DNA of 64,000 bases from Anolis sagrei (Eukaryota; Chordata; Lepidosauria; Squamata; Anolidae). Where the stretch lies: NCBI RefSeq assembly GCF_037176765.1, contig NC_090023.1:202152506-202216505 (forward strand). The letters are read 5' to 3'. The translations under genes and the position numbers were made by a program. Numbering within the stretch: the stretch's first letter is position 1; every line of letters starts with the position of its first letter. The notes beneath the pieces were generated by a model, which worked only from the letters and a program-made list of their open reading frames with translations, made no database searches and was not told the origin of the DNA. Below, one piece after another: positions 22,307-33,515 of the stretch.

Positions 22307-23589
22307 CTTTTAAACTCTCCTGATTTGAGGAACATGAAACCACTGGAAGAGCATTTGAAAAGCCATACATTGTGGGAACAAAGGAAGCATTCTTGGGAAG
22401 GAATATGAATAGTTACATTTATTTAACATGAAAAAGTAAGAAAAAATATTCACAGCTATGCAGAATAAATAGCTTTGTGTAGATTTGGCCATAAACTAGT
22501 TATTCCAACCCATTGCTTGCTCCATTCTCAGCATTAAAAGGACCTGTACATTACAGAAATCTAGGCTTCCTTCCATTTGGGGGGACAAAACAATGGGAGT
22601 CACGACCCTAATGATTCCCTTTCATGTTAAACAGGACACTGCACTTTACTGCAGAGATAGAAATGTATTTCTTGCCCTATCCTCCGTGCAGCAATGGCAG
22701 AATGTGTAGGATGAGAAGGGAATGGTTACTGTTGAGTCCAATTTCAGCCTCCTAGGGGAACGTCCAAACCTTTGATTAGAACCAAGACCCCATTATTTTT
22801 TCCTCTTTTCAGGCTTCAGAGCAAGCAACAGCTTCTTAGTTTTTTCCATCACACTCTCATTAAGCACAATGAGCAATTATAATGGAAATATGCTGGTTTC
22901 TTGGTACAGGTTTTGGAGAGCTGGGTGGGTAAGGTTTGGAAATGTATTTCGATGATGAAGGTAACAATTATAATAACAGGTTTGGAGAGCGGCAGGTTTC
23001 CATGGAAGTGGGTGAGTAGCTGACAGTAAGTGTTACATTGGTAGAACGGCCCTGATGAAGCCACTTGGCTTATAACAGGTTTCCTTTCATACAAACAGCT
23101 GTGTCAAGTGCAGCTATTTCATAAAGCAATTAATTATTCCTCTGAATCAGATGACAGCCATGAGCAGTATCATTAGTATCTTGATCCCCAGCTTTACAAG
23201 GAGGAAATAATAATTCCCTGTGTCGCACGTGGAATTAGCCTGAATCCTGCTGCGGCTGTTTTTTCTTTCCCTTCAACCGTGCAAAGCACCTTCTGTCACA
23301 AAATGGATTTCATGCCACTTGTCGCTCAAGGATTGATGCAATGTGTCAGCATGACCTGCTGCAACTGCTTACCTGCATAAATATGACCAGTTCAATTCAG
23401 AGGGAGAGAAGTGTTAATGGTACCATTGTCCCGAGGACGTATAAGCACGTACACAGGGAATATAGCCAGATCAAAAAACAGAGAAAGCGTGGAATTGTGA
23501 CCCTAAGGAAGTCAGCCACTAGCCCTTAAAAATTACCATGACTGAAACCTAAAAGGAACTTAAAAAAACAACAAAAACAAACGAAAAGC
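22307..23589. promoter_or_regulatory. Long repeat-free stretch, candidate conserved non-coding DNA at about 23100-23330
   Basis: No repeats and no coding frame. The 23100-23330 part has a TAATTATT homeodomain core, a CACGTG-like CGCACGTGG and balanced composition. Regulatory function is inference. Confidence 0.3.
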
Positions 23590-25035
23590 CCCCAAATTGT
23601 AAGCATTGATACTGTGGTGCTGGCAGTAAAGCCCCACAGAATTCTTGGAGAATGAGCAGATTGGAGGAGGGTAAATGTGGTCCCAATATTCAAGAAGGGA
23701 AAAAAAGGATGACCCAAACAATTACGGTCAGTCTCAAGTTGATACCAGGCAAGATTCTGGAAATCTTCATTAAGGAAGTGATCTGCAAACACTTAGAAAT
23801 GAATGCAGTCATCGCTAATAGTCAACACTGATTTATCAAAAACAAGCCATGCCAGACTAATCTTATGTCCTTTTTTCAATAGCTGGGGGGATACAGGGAA
23901 TGCCGTGGATGTAGCATACCTGGATTTCAGTAAGGCCTTCAACAAGGTCCCCCATGACCTTCTGGCAAACAAACTAGTCAAATGAGGCCTAGGCAATACT
24001 ACGATTAGGTGGATCTCTAATTGGTTAAGTGAACGAATCCAGAGGGTGCTCACCAATGCTTCCTCTCCATCCTGGAAAAAGTGACGAGCGGAGTGCCACA
24101 GGGTTCCGTCCTGGGCCCGGTCCTGTTCAACATCTTTATTAATGACTTAGATGAAGGGCTAGAAGGCATGATCCAGACAACACCAAATTGGGAGGGATTG
24201 CCAATAGCCCAGAAGACAGGAGCAGAGTTCAAAACGATCTTAACAGGTTAGAGAGATGGGACAGAACTAACAAAATGAAGTTCAACAGGGACAAATGCAA
24301 GATACTCCACGTAGGCAGAAAAAATGAAATGCAACGATACAGAATGGAAGACGCCTGGCTCAATATGAAAAGGATCTTGGAGTGGACAACAAGTTAAACG
24401 AACCAACAATGTCATATGGTGGGGGGAAAATGGGATTTTGGCCTGCATAAATAGGAGTATACTGTCTAGATCCAGGGAAGCCATGCTACCCCTCTATTCT
24501 GTGTTGGTCAGACTACACCTAGAATCCCACTGTGTCCATTTCTGGGCATTGCAATTGAAGGGAAATGTTGACAAGCTGGAAAGTGTCCAGAGGATAGTGA
24601 CTAAAATGATCAAGGGTCTGGAGAACAAGCCCTATGAGGAGTGGCTTTAAGAGTTAGGCATGTTTACCCCGCAGAAATGAAGGCTGAGAGGAGACATGAT
24701 GGCCTTGTGTAAATATGTGAGGGGAAGTCATAGGGAGGAGGGAGCAAGCTTGTTTTCTGCTGCCCTGAAAACTAGGACACGGAGCAATGGCTTCAAATTA
24801 CAGGAAAGGAGATTCCACCTGAACATTAGGAAGAATTTCCTGATTGTGAGAGCTGTTCAGCAGTGGAACTCTCTGCCCCAGAGTGTGGTGAAGGGTCCGT
24901 CTTTGGAGGCTTTTAAACAGAGGCTGGATGGCCATTTGTTGGAGATGCTTTGAATGTGATTTTCCTGCTTTTTGGCCGAGGGTTGGACTGGCCGACCCAC
25001 GAGGTCTCTTCCAACTCTGTGATTCTGTGATTTTG
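23590..25035 (+). mobile_element. CR1 LINE, 5'-truncated, with reverse transcriptase
   Basis: Frames include AVDVAYLDFSKAFNKVPHDL (RT domain), VQRIVTKMIKGLENKPYEEW and NIRKNFLIVRAVQQWNSLPQ. The end is the CR1 tail TGATTCTGTGATTTT. Interrupted frames show it is inactive. At about 1.4 kb it is the longest CR1 copy here. Confidence 0.9.
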
Positions 25036-25159
25036 AGGTGACAAGATCTTCTTTTGACTTCTTATATTGATCCATGCTCCTTGCAGCAAGCAATTCATTG
25101 GCTATGATTGGCCACTGATTCTCTTGCCAATGTCCATGACCAAATCTGGTGTAGCAAAT

Positions 25160-25275
25160 AGTATTTATCTAATGCAGGAATGGAAATGTTTCCGGACGTT
25201 GCTGGACTGCAACTATCATCATTCCTTACCGCTGGTTAGGACAGCTAGAGCTGATGGGTGCTGTTGTTTAACAAA
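25160..25275. mobile_element. Palindromic MITE remnant
   Basis: GCTGGACTGCAACTATCATC and the later GAGCTGATGGGTGCTGTTGT pair as decayed inverted arms. Confidence 0.4.
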
Positions 25276-25766
25276 AATTAGCTAACTGTGTTCCTTGCAA
25301 ACCTTTCTTGAAGCTTAGAGACTTTGGGGAGAAAAAAGATGCATGGAAAATGACACTTTTGTGGAATTTAGATGAGTAAAGAGAAACACAAACATATTAA
25401 TCAATGAAGACAAATGTGAAATTAATGACATAAATAGAATACTGCCATTTTCAAGCAAATATCTGGGTTGCCACTCACAAAGTGATAACTCCAGTTACCT
25501 GTCTATGACTAGGTGAGCGATCCACATACGAGCTTACAGTTGCAGAAGCAGTTAGAAGAATCCCACAGAATATAGTGCATATTAACTGTGCTATAATATC
25601 ATAAATGCATTGTTCACTAGGAATTGCTCTGACAAAAGAGTGCATGGGATTGTAGCCTTAGTGTTAGCAGATTTGTAAAGATAATAAGCATTTGGCCTGA
25701 GTCACTGAAAGAATGGTTCCAGTTCCTCTCCTTGCCATAGATAACCAAATCCACAAATTCTTAAAT
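25276..25766. other. No gene or repeat recognised
   Basis: Unique, AT-rich. Confidence 0.4.
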
Positions 25767-25812
25767 CCCCCCCAACACACACACACACCCAACACACACA
25801 CACACACACACA
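25767..25812. repeat. CA microsatellite
   Basis: Three CA runs separated by single CCCAA interruptions. Confidence 0.9.
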
Positions 25813-25814
25813 AA

Positions 25815-26062
25815 TGGTATAGTAAAATGGCAAAATCAAGGTTTGGGTTGTTGTAAGTTTTTCAGGCTGTATGGCTATGTTCCAGAAGCATTCTCTTCTG
25901 CATCTGGGGCAGGCATCCTCAAAGTTGTGAGGTCTCAATCAAGGTTTGGTTTGGGGGCATTTTAAGGTTTGGTGTTGGGCATTTTAGGGGAAACATTTTC
26001 AAGCCATGCATGCTTGAATTATTGGATGTAGCACCTGGGGCTACAGAGGGTTGACTATACCA
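25815..26062 (+). mobile_element. Tigger-like MITE, interrupted by a Penelope fragment
   Basis: AATGGTATAGTAAAATGG at the left and TTTTCAAGCCATGCATGC to AGAGGGTTGACTATAC at the right belong to one pogo-type element; 25847-25936 is an insertion. Confidence 0.6.
25847..25936 (-). mobile_element. 90-bp Penelope-like terminal piece with 13-bp target duplication
   Basis: GTTGTTGTAAGTTTTTCAGG to GTTGTGAGGTCTC, flanked by identical AATCAAGGTTTGG (25834-25846, 25937-25949). A very short, independent insertion. Confidence 0.8.
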
Positions 26063-26148
26063 TGGAATGTAGTAATCCCCACAAAACAGCAACAAGACTT
26101 ATTGGTGAGATCTACACTGGTATATAATTCTGTTTGAACTGCATTATA

Positions 26149-26420
26149 GACCACTGATTCCCAACCTTTTTTTTTTGGACCAGGGACCACTCTCAAACAT
26201 TAATACCAAAAGGGTTATGAAGCTATTTTTGGTTAACTTTAGATTCAGTTTAGTTATTTGGGGTGCTGATTCAGAAAATTACATTGGATAGACCACATCA
26301 GCTCTAGTGTCTGATACAGAACATATGCCATCCAGTAGTTACCATCTGCTCACCCATAAACTAGAGTTGATCTGATAGTAGTAATTTTTCATGGGTAGTC
26401 AGCCTCCCTCCTGACATCCT
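26149..26420 (-). mobile_element. Partial TGGTCCCTGG-family hAT element
   Basis: CCACTGATTCCCAACC then GGACCAGGGACCACTC and the family body (CCATCCAGTAGTTACC). The other end is missing. It appears to interrupt a MITE whose parts lie at 26107-26148 and about 26530-26632. Confidence 0.7.
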
Positions 26421-26529
26421 TGTTGGCTCACACTATAAGAGGGTTTCATGAGACCAGTTGATCCCATTGCCATGTAGTTTTGAAGCAACAGAGTAGTAAT
26501 GGTGAGGTTGATAACCATATTTTTGTTCT

Positions 26530-26632
26530 TGCAGACCCATGTAATGCAGCTTGAACTGCATTGAACTGCATTCTATGGGTCTACAATGATCATGTAATGC
26601 AGCTCAAACTGCATTATATGTCAGTGTAGATC
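26530..26632. mobile_element. MITE arms (TGTAGATCCAGCC family)
   Basis: Repeated CATGTAATGCAGCTC and AACTGCATTATATG, then TCAGTGTAGATCCAGCC. Compare 33047-33109. Confidence 0.5.
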
Positions 26633-27282
26633 CAGCCTATGATTCTGGAAAGGATCCATTGGTACTTCCTTCTGGTCCAGGAAGAATGTTTAATCAACAT
26701 GCTTCAATACAAGTGTTTTATAAACCTGTGTAATTTATTGTAAAGTGTGCTCAGAGAAATACCATAGATTGCATCTTCAATACAAAGAGAATACAATTTC
26801 TATTAAAGCTAATAGACAACTTTACTCCCAAAAGAAAAATATCCTCAGCTGTTTGACTTCTTTTAGATTAAACACAGGAACGACCCTGCCTGCTATAACT
26901 CCCTGTATGTTCTCACATGCACTGGTATACTTTTTTGATCTGTAGGTTAGTAGAGCTCATGTTTTGGCCTTATCTTACCTTCAACATAAGCTCATAGATG
27001 TTTTGCTAAGATGGAAACAATAGCAAATGTCTCAATGGCTGAGCTCTATGTTCATTGATGTCATTTGAGTGTTCCAGCGCTCTGCTTGCATACACAGTCC
27101 ACATCTGATCCAATCTAATTATCATCATGTTCGCTCTGGGATCAGGTTTGGCGTGGTTTGACGGCAAAGGGAATTTAACACCAGAAGGCAGTGCTGTCAT
27201 AATCCCTGCAAATTCCAAATGCCTAAATCCCATTTACGTTGGTGACTTATCTATGTTGTCATACCATTGAGAGCTGACAACC
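26633..27282. other. Repeat-free upstream region of the unrecognised gene
   Basis: No repeat; the TATA box follows at 27283. It may contain the proximal promoter, but I see no specific site. Confidence 0.4.
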
Positions 27283-27290
27283 TATAAATA
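27283..27290 (+). promoter_or_regulatory. TATA box of the unrecognised gene
   Basis: TATAAATA sits 199 bases upstream of the predicted start codon, in repeat-free DNA. It would place transcription initiation around 27310-27320 and give a 5' UTR of about 165 bases. A TATA promoter suggests a tissue-restricted or inducible gene. No CpG-rich stretch surrounds it. The call rests on position and match only. Confidence 0.6.
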
Positions 27291-27309
27291 CAGCATCAAG
27301 AGCCACAGC

Positions 27310-27417
27310 ATGTCAGACCTACAGAGAGCCATTCCTAAGAAACAGATACCTGCAACCCTCTGTGTGGTCACCAGTGCAAAACAACTAAACCACAGCCGAC
27401 TGAATAGTTTTAAATAA
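27310..27417 (+). other. Possible upstream ORF (35 codons) in the 5' leader
   Basis: ATG at 27310 opens 35 codons (MSDLQRAIPKKQIPATLCVV and 15 more residues) ending at TAA 27415-27417, 64 bases before the main ATG. The ATG sits almost exactly where the TATA box predicts initiation, so it may not be in the transcript. Confidence 0.25.
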
Positions 27418-27481
27418 CTGAAAGTCAACGTGGTGGTGAGAGAGGCAGAGCTTGCTTGCTGTTGAAAACTTTGCAACAGAT

Positions 27482-27691
27482 ATGGAGCAAAGTTATTCAC
27501 GAAGGTCTTCAATGGCTTTCATTCTCAAAGATGGTAAACTGGTTCACCACAGTGAAAAGTCAATGGATGCAGGACAATGCCATCTGTCCAAGGGCCGGTC
27601 TCGGCGGCTAACGTCACGGAGACGGTCAAACAGTGTGAGCATGTGTGTCTTACCAAGTATCCCAGAATATCCAGGCTTCCAGGATATTAAG
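27482..27691 (+). CDS. Unrecognised two-exon gene, exon 1 coding part (residues 1-70)
   Basis: I do not recognise this protein. The start is the ATG at 27482 (G at -3 and at +4). The frame is open upstream to a TTG at 27452 but has no earlier in-frame ATG. Seventy codons end with AAG before the donor GTATGT, phase 0. The peptide begins MEQSYSRRSSMAFILKDGKL and is strongly basic around residues 38-51, with RRLT and RRRSNS. It contains RRSS at 7-10, RRLT at 41-44 and RRRS at 46-49, all resembling basophilic (PKA-type) kinase sites. The end, PEYPGFQDIK, is less basic. No signal peptide or membrane segment is visible. A TATA box lies 199 bases upstream. The gene is convergent with GRK5, whose stop lies 13 kb away. 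In mammals RGS10 occupies that convergent position, but this sequence does not resemble RGS10. Confidence 0.75.
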
Positions 27692-28709
27692 GTATGTATT
27701 ATATGCAAGGTTCAGATGGTTCTTTTTATTAAAGAATAATCTTGGGAGGGCAAAAAGGAGATTCCATGGCTTAATTATGAGTTTGATGCTGGAAAGCATT
27801 GCTTGATTGAGTTTTGCATGAGAGTCACCTTGTTACTTTTGAGATTTGTTGTGACTACGCCAGGAAAATAATTTGAGCACACACCCATGACATTAGATCA
27901 AAATAAATGTCATGGATTGTCACTGACTTTGTAATTTAATTTCAAGGAGCAACCACAAGAATGCTTACACAAATATTCAGCTGATAGATTAACTAGATTA
28001 TTTTGGGGAGGGGGATGTAGAGGTGATCCATCAAAAGCAAACAAACCTATATCCCACTGAAACAAATGGAATTCAGCCTTCAGCCAAACACTTAAGCTCT
28101 ATTAGTTCAAAGACATCAAGAGGCTTATCTACTGTGTCTAATGTCATGTAAATGGCTATCATCCAGACAACAGGAATCACATCAAAATCCTATTTATTTC
28201 AGAGGGCGAGTTAAGCATGTGTTCAGATTTCAGCGGTTCATGCATTTTCCACTACCAATAAACTTCTCATGTTTATTGATTTCTTTGCCAACTTTTAGAA
28301 CTCTGCCTTCTTCCATTAACACTTTCCCTGCAACAGACATGGGTTGCACTTGGAATATATGACTATTATTTATAAATGATATTATTGACCCAAGAGATTT
28401 ATCATACAACACAATAACATAAAATATATGGTGCTGATTGTAATTAGCCAGTCCACTGACAAAAGCTACACCCAGAATAAATCTCTTGGCAGAGCCAGTG
28501 GAAAGACTGGGTGATATATTCTTGGAGTTTAATCCCATCAGTGTTGGGTTTGATGTCTGCTTTTATTTGGCTTAGCTTTCATTGTTTTGTATGGTTTGCT
28601 ATGGGAACAGATAAGACTAGGGGTTCTCATTGTTGAGGATAAAACTCAATGACTTTAAAAAAAGGTTTGTTTTTAACAATTATACCTTTTGTTTTTTATT
28701 CCAAAACAG
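27692..28709 (+). other. Intron of the unrecognised gene
   Basis: This is a GT-AG intron of 1018 bases between coding exons in phase 0. I see no recognisable repeat in it. A short polypyrimidine-type tract (TTTTGTTTTTTATTCC) precedes the acceptor. Confidence 0.7.
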
Positions 28710-29189
28710 AGGCACTATACCAGAGGCAACTCTGTGCTTCAGGATCTGGGAAGAACAAGACTGGAAAACTCTCCAAGTACAAGAGTGATGAGCCTAAACA
28801 GAAACTTGGGCCATCCAATGGATCGTTTTGCGAAAGGGCACTCCAAAAAGAGTTTTTTCTATGACACAACTTTGCAAGACCATTACAATGACAGGCTGAT
28901 GGAGTTTAGAAGTTATGGCACCAAAAAGTCAAATGGAAAAGGAAACGAGAACCAGAAGCCCAGTTTCACCAGCCACGGATTAAGGCGGAGAAACAGCTGT
29001 GGGGCCAGGATGCAAGACATCCTCAGGAGGTTGTCTGAAGACTCCTGCGATTCAGACCAGATCCCCGAAAGCATGCCAACTTGCCCAGAGGATGAAGGCA
29101 CCAATCCGGAATGCTGTAAGAAGACCTATTTGGAAAGTTTGATTCTGAGCATCAATGCTCCCCTGGAAATGCTTGTGCGGAGGGAATAA
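28710..29189 (+). CDS. Unrecognised two-exon gene, exon 2 coding part (residues 71-229)
   Basis: The acceptor CCAAAACAG follows a T-rich tract and the frame continues in phase 0 for 159 codons to TAA (29187-29189), making a protein of 229 residues. This part opens RHYTRGNSVLQDLG. It has an aromatic patch (KKSFFYDTTLQDHYNDRLMEF, which spans residues 116-136), then LRRRNSCGARMQDILRRLSE at 161-180. RRRNS and RRLS are two more kinase-type sites. An acidic stretch DSCDSD to EDEG follows (181-200), then a Cys pair and a short hydrophobic C-terminus, LESLILSINAPLEMLVRRE. There is no transmembrane helix, zinc finger or RGS box. The composition suggests a cytosolic or nuclear phosphoprotein or scaffold; that is inference. 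The alternative, a chance open frame, is unlikely given the splice phase match, the TATA box, the polyadenylation signal and the lack of repeats across 3 kb. Confidence 0.75.
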   Translation, partial: RHYTRGNSVLQDLGRTRLENSPSTRVMSLNRNLGHPMDRFAKGHSKKSFFYDTTLQDHYNDRLMEFRSYGTKKSNGKGNENQKPSFTSHGLRRRNSCGARMQDILRRLSEDSCDSDQIPESMPTCPEDEGTNPECCKKTYLESLILSINAPLEMLVRRE

Positions 29190-30125
29190 CCAATGCATGC
29201 TCACAGACATTAATGAACTAATTCTTCAGAAAGAAGGATTGATACCCAGTAACCTTTGTTAATATTCAGGAGGCATACCTAAATATGACATTTCTTATGG
29301 TGCATGATACACCAAATGCTAGGACAATGCATGGCAGTACTGTCTACTATGATCAATATTCAACTATACTCTGAAACCTTACGTGCATGGACTTCAGTGT
29401 TGGTTGCATTCTGTCCAGATTTCTTACATGGCAGCTACATTTCTCATTCTAAACTCTTATTTAAATAACTCGATCTACCTATTTTGAGTAGTTCAAATAA
29501 CTATTTCTCATTTACCGTATGAATTTATACTTGTTTGTATTGATGTGTTTTCCTTGGTGCTATCAGTCAGAAATAAGCTCTGAAACATGTATATGAAACT
29601 TAAGAAGTTTTTCGAATGGCAAGCCTTGGCACAATGTTGCGATTTGCATTTTGAATATGATTTCCTTTAAGCCCAGAATTAAAAATGTAGATGTTGCAGA
29701 CCTCGGATATTTCAGTCTTCAGACTTTACACCATAATATCAATCTAACCAGGGTCAGGTCTGGTTAGTACTAGGAGAAAAGTACCATAGATATCCAGTTA
29801 ACATGTTGGAAGATTCCTGCGTGAAATCCTAGAGGACTATGGCTACTCAGAGTTGACAGCACTATACACCATGGACCAATGGGCTGAATTAATATAAGAT
29901 TAATATGTTTTCATGATATAGCATACATTGTAAGCTATTGTATATGAACTGGCATTAGCTGGATGCTGTCAGTACAATATAGTACAACTGCATGTTAGTT
30001 ATCAAATCTGTGCTTTACCCTATTCTCAATGTTATCTGAGTGCACCCATTACCTTCTGCCGTATAAACGAAAAGCTGCAATACATTTCCTGTGGAGCAAA
30101 ATAAATGCCTTTTTATAAAAACAAT
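29190..30125 (+). other. 3' untranslated region and polyadenylation signal of the unrecognised gene
   Basis: About 930 repeat-free, AT-rich bases follow the TAA. AATAAA lies at 30100-30105, and a T/G-rich stretch (TTTTGTTGTGACTC) begins about 25 bases later. This is the arrangement of a functional cleavage site. The exact cleavage base is a guess. Confidence 0.65.
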
Positions 30126-30308
30126 GAACTTTTGTTGTGACTCTTGAGTGCAGTGCGTCTTTGTGCATCAACGCTCTTCAAAACACAAATGTTTCTGTCA
30201 CAGGCACAGTCATCAGCAATTTGTTTCTCACTAACAAGCAGAGACCCAAGTTCTTCACTAGCGACGCTATCCTACTTAGCCAATTCTATATCTTCTCTCT
30301 GTTTTACA

Positions 30309-30400
30309 CAGTGCGCTGGCTGCACCCATACCTCATGAAGTCTGACTTGGCCATAGTGGTCCATGCTCTAGATATCTCCAGGTTGGATTACTGTAATATA
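30309..30400 (+). mobile_element. L2 LINE fragment
   Basis: The frame reads LHPYLMKSDLAIVVHALDIS then RLDYCN, the L2 C-terminal region. Confidence 0.7.
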
Positions 30401-30679
30401 AAATGTTCTGAATATATAATTGGAAGATAACAAATTAAAATATCAAATTCCTCAATAAGAAATATGAATTATAAGCACAATGGACAGAATTCCTTATCAC
30501 AATGTACATTCTGTAACTTTATGTATACTTGGCTACATAGCAGAGGTGCTAAGAAACCCTGTTAGTGAATTGTGAAGTGTACCGGCACTTCTTAGCCAGT
30601 GTTTTGATACACAACAGGACTCATTGGTGTCATCATGCATTGGTCCAATTGCACATCAATCCCAATGCACCCTTTATTG

Positions 30680-31107
30680 CAGTGGTTCCCAACCTGTGGT
30701 CCGTGGACCACCAGAGGTCCACAAGGATGAAAATATGGTCCATGGCCTCACAATTACTACACTGTTGCCTCAAAACCACAATGGCAAAAAAGTGTTGAGG
30801 TATATGAGGATATCAGGAGGGAAGAGGCTGACTACTCATGAAAGATTACTATTACCACATCAGCTCTAGATTATTAAATATGGTTTTCTGTGGGCAAGCA
30901 GATGGTGACTACTGAATGGCATATGTTTTGTATCAAAAACTAGAGCTGATGAAATCTATCCAATGCAATTTTCTGAATCAGCAGCCCAAATAACCAAACT
31001 GAATCTAAAGTTGACCAAAAATTTATTCATAACCCTTTTGGTACTAATGTTGGACAGTGGTCCCTGGTCAAAGGGGTCCCTGGTCAAAAAAAGGTTGGGA
31101 ACCACTG
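30680..31107. mobile_element. Non-autonomous hAT element (TGGTCCCTGG family), intact ends
   Basis: CAGTGGTTCCCAACCTGTGG to GGTTGGGAACCACTG with perfect CTTTATTG duplications at 30672-30679 and 31108-31115. This is the reference copy for the family in this window. Confidence 0.9.
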
Positions 31108-31115
31108 CTTTATTG

Positions 31116-33046
31116 GATATGGGCATACTGGGACTACCTAATTCTAATTCATAACTTCTCAACAGGATTCCAACCAATGGGTTTATCCCCAAGTACAAAG
31201 TGGGTGGCATCTTGTTGGTTAGTCACAACTATACTAGATGATTCAATCAATTGTTGTTGAGCCAATATGTAGATTAAACTAATGGATTTCTTGGGTTTAC
31301 TCTAGGTGGTATCAAAAGAGAATTTAGACCAATCTCTTGTAAGTTCTGCTAAGAAAAAAATGAGCAAAAAGGAATTAACCTTTCATGCAGATGTCTACAT
31401 CTTACAATACAACTAACATATATTTTCAGGATTGTGCACCTCAAAGTATAATGGGACCCACTTCCAGGTACAAGGGTACAGAACTGTACCTCCTTTTCAT
31501 TTCTCTTAGAAAATGGTTTGTGCATTAAAAAGCCACTTATTTTAATATGGGGATTTGAAAAATTAAACAATGGTGTTGCAGAGGCAGGTGGCCATTTTAG
31601 AATGCCAAATGATATATAATTTTAAATCACATAACTGTGGCAAAACCATTTGTATTGTTTTCTCCTGAAGGCATGAGATTGTATGACATATGACTTTCTT
31701 ATTTTGGATTGACCTTCAAATACATACTATGAGCAGGATCCAAAAGCTTTTCAGTTAGACATACATGAAAACAGGTTTAGTCCTCAAATACTTTGGAAGC
31801 TGGTTATGTGAGTGTGTGTCTTTGACCACATATGCACTGCAATACACTGAAATCACACATCTAGCTGTCCCAGAGTTTTGATTTGAAATTCACACAGCTT
31901 TCAAAACAAATTGACTTTTGCCCCCAACAAACATGAACCAAGAAAGACCTATCAAACTCAACTAATGAAATGTTAGGATAATGAATATTTCCTCATTCAT
32001 TTTTCAAAATTCAGTATTTTCTATATTTCATCCTTTTTGTGATTTTACAAAAGTGTGTTTATTTGATTAGCTCCATGTATAAAGTGTTTTATGATTATCT
32101 AAACAAGATAGCTGATTTTGGTGGTCACTCCTTATGGCCATTCCAAAATTCCCCATATGCTATCATGTTTCAGGACATTATCAGAAAAATGGTGGTTTCC
32201 TTAAAAATGATGGTAAAATAACATATTGGCCTCCCAAAATTGTCAATTGAAGTCTGTTCTTCTATTGCTAAAAATACAAAGAGCCCACTATCAAATGCAA
32301 TGAAAGAAACTAAAAGTATGGCTTTAATAAACCAATGCATTGTTTTATGCGTGAATGTGCTGGATTTCTCCTACTCACCACTTCTTTAATTATTTTACTT
32401 ATTTGTTTTACTCATTTTACTCATAGATATATGTAGCATTCTAATCACTATAATTATACCGTGATAATGACCACCAATTGGTCCTAGACCAAATCTACTC
32501 TCAACTCTCCTTAGAATCCAAAATGTCTGAACCGAGGCTATTGTACTTTGGGCATATAATGAGACAACATGACTTATTAGACATTATAATCCTTGGTAAA
32601 GTGGGAGGCGATAGGAAAAGAAGAAGATAATATTACAGTGCAGAGATTCAATCAAAGAAACCACAACCTTGAGTCTGCAGATCCTGAGCATGGCTATTGA
32701 TGATAGGAGGCCTTGGAGTTCTCTCATCTACATTTCATGGCAATTAATATATGATCTTAACATGATCATTTTTTGTTTGTAGTCATGTTCCTACTTTGTG
32801 CAGGTGAAGTGTCTACATTTACTGACTTTGGTGGGGGGGGGGGGGAGGTGACTAGGAGAAGATAGGTCATGTTACTTTGCAGATGTCCAGCCATCTGATG
32901 TCCAGTTATTCCTAATATCTTTTAAATAAATAACTACAGCAGCACAACCCAATGCTTGGTTAGAGGGCAGTCAATATTGCACAAGGAGACAGAGAATACC
33001 TCTTCTGACTATGTCAAACAAAGGCTATAAATGTGCAGCTCACTAA
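31116..33046. other. No gene seen; unique AT-rich DNA with a G-run
   Basis: No repeat recognised except a G homopolymer near 32832-32845. Confidence 0.45.
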
Positions 33047-33109
33047 GGCTGGATCTACATTGTCATATAATGCAGTTGGAACTGCATTATATGGCAGTGT
33101 AGATCCAGC
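33047..33109. mobile_element. 63-bp perfect-type palindromic MITE
   Basis: GGCTGGATCTACATTGTCAT pairs with ATGGCAGTGTAGATCCAGC through a short TATAATGCAG core. Confidence 0.7.
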
Positions 33110-33214
33110 AATAGTTACACAAATAAGTATCTGCACTTCATCTAATACCCCAGCCCTATGGTACGCTGCTTGCATTATCCCATGCCCAGCCCTTTTATAG
33201 CCTGGTCATGCCCA

Positions 33215-33515
33215 TTGTAGAACTGGCTATTGATTTTGTTGAGCATTGTTTTGATTGAGTTCCAATGCTGCTGTTTTATATTTTATGTTTTATTTTAATA
33301 GTGCTTTTATCTGGATTGTTATATTTTACCAGGCTCTTATTTTAATTGTGTTTTTGTTTCAATGGATTGCTTTGTATTTATGTTTTGTGGACGTTTTGTC
33401 CCATATGTAAGCTGCCCCAAGTCCCTTAGGGGAGATGGTGGCGGGGTATAAGAATAAAGTTATCATCATTGTCGTCGTCGTCGTCGTTGTCATCATCATC
33501 ATCGTCATCAGATTG
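33215..33515 (+). mobile_element. L2 3' end with ATC/GTC triplet microsatellite
   Basis: GTAAGCTGCCCCAAGTCCC then GGGGAGATGGTGGCGGGGTA is the clearest L2 terminus in the window. It is followed by GTC and ATC repeats (33464-33515). Confidence 0.8.

Noticed and set aside
1-27000. RGS10 exons expected by synteny
   Set aside because: No frame resembling the RGS box or its C-terminus was found; absence is from reading, not a search.
28649-28864. 71-codon plus-strand frame overlapping exon 2
   Set aside because: Different frame from the spliced product; the phase-0 join of exon 1 to 28710 selects the other frame.
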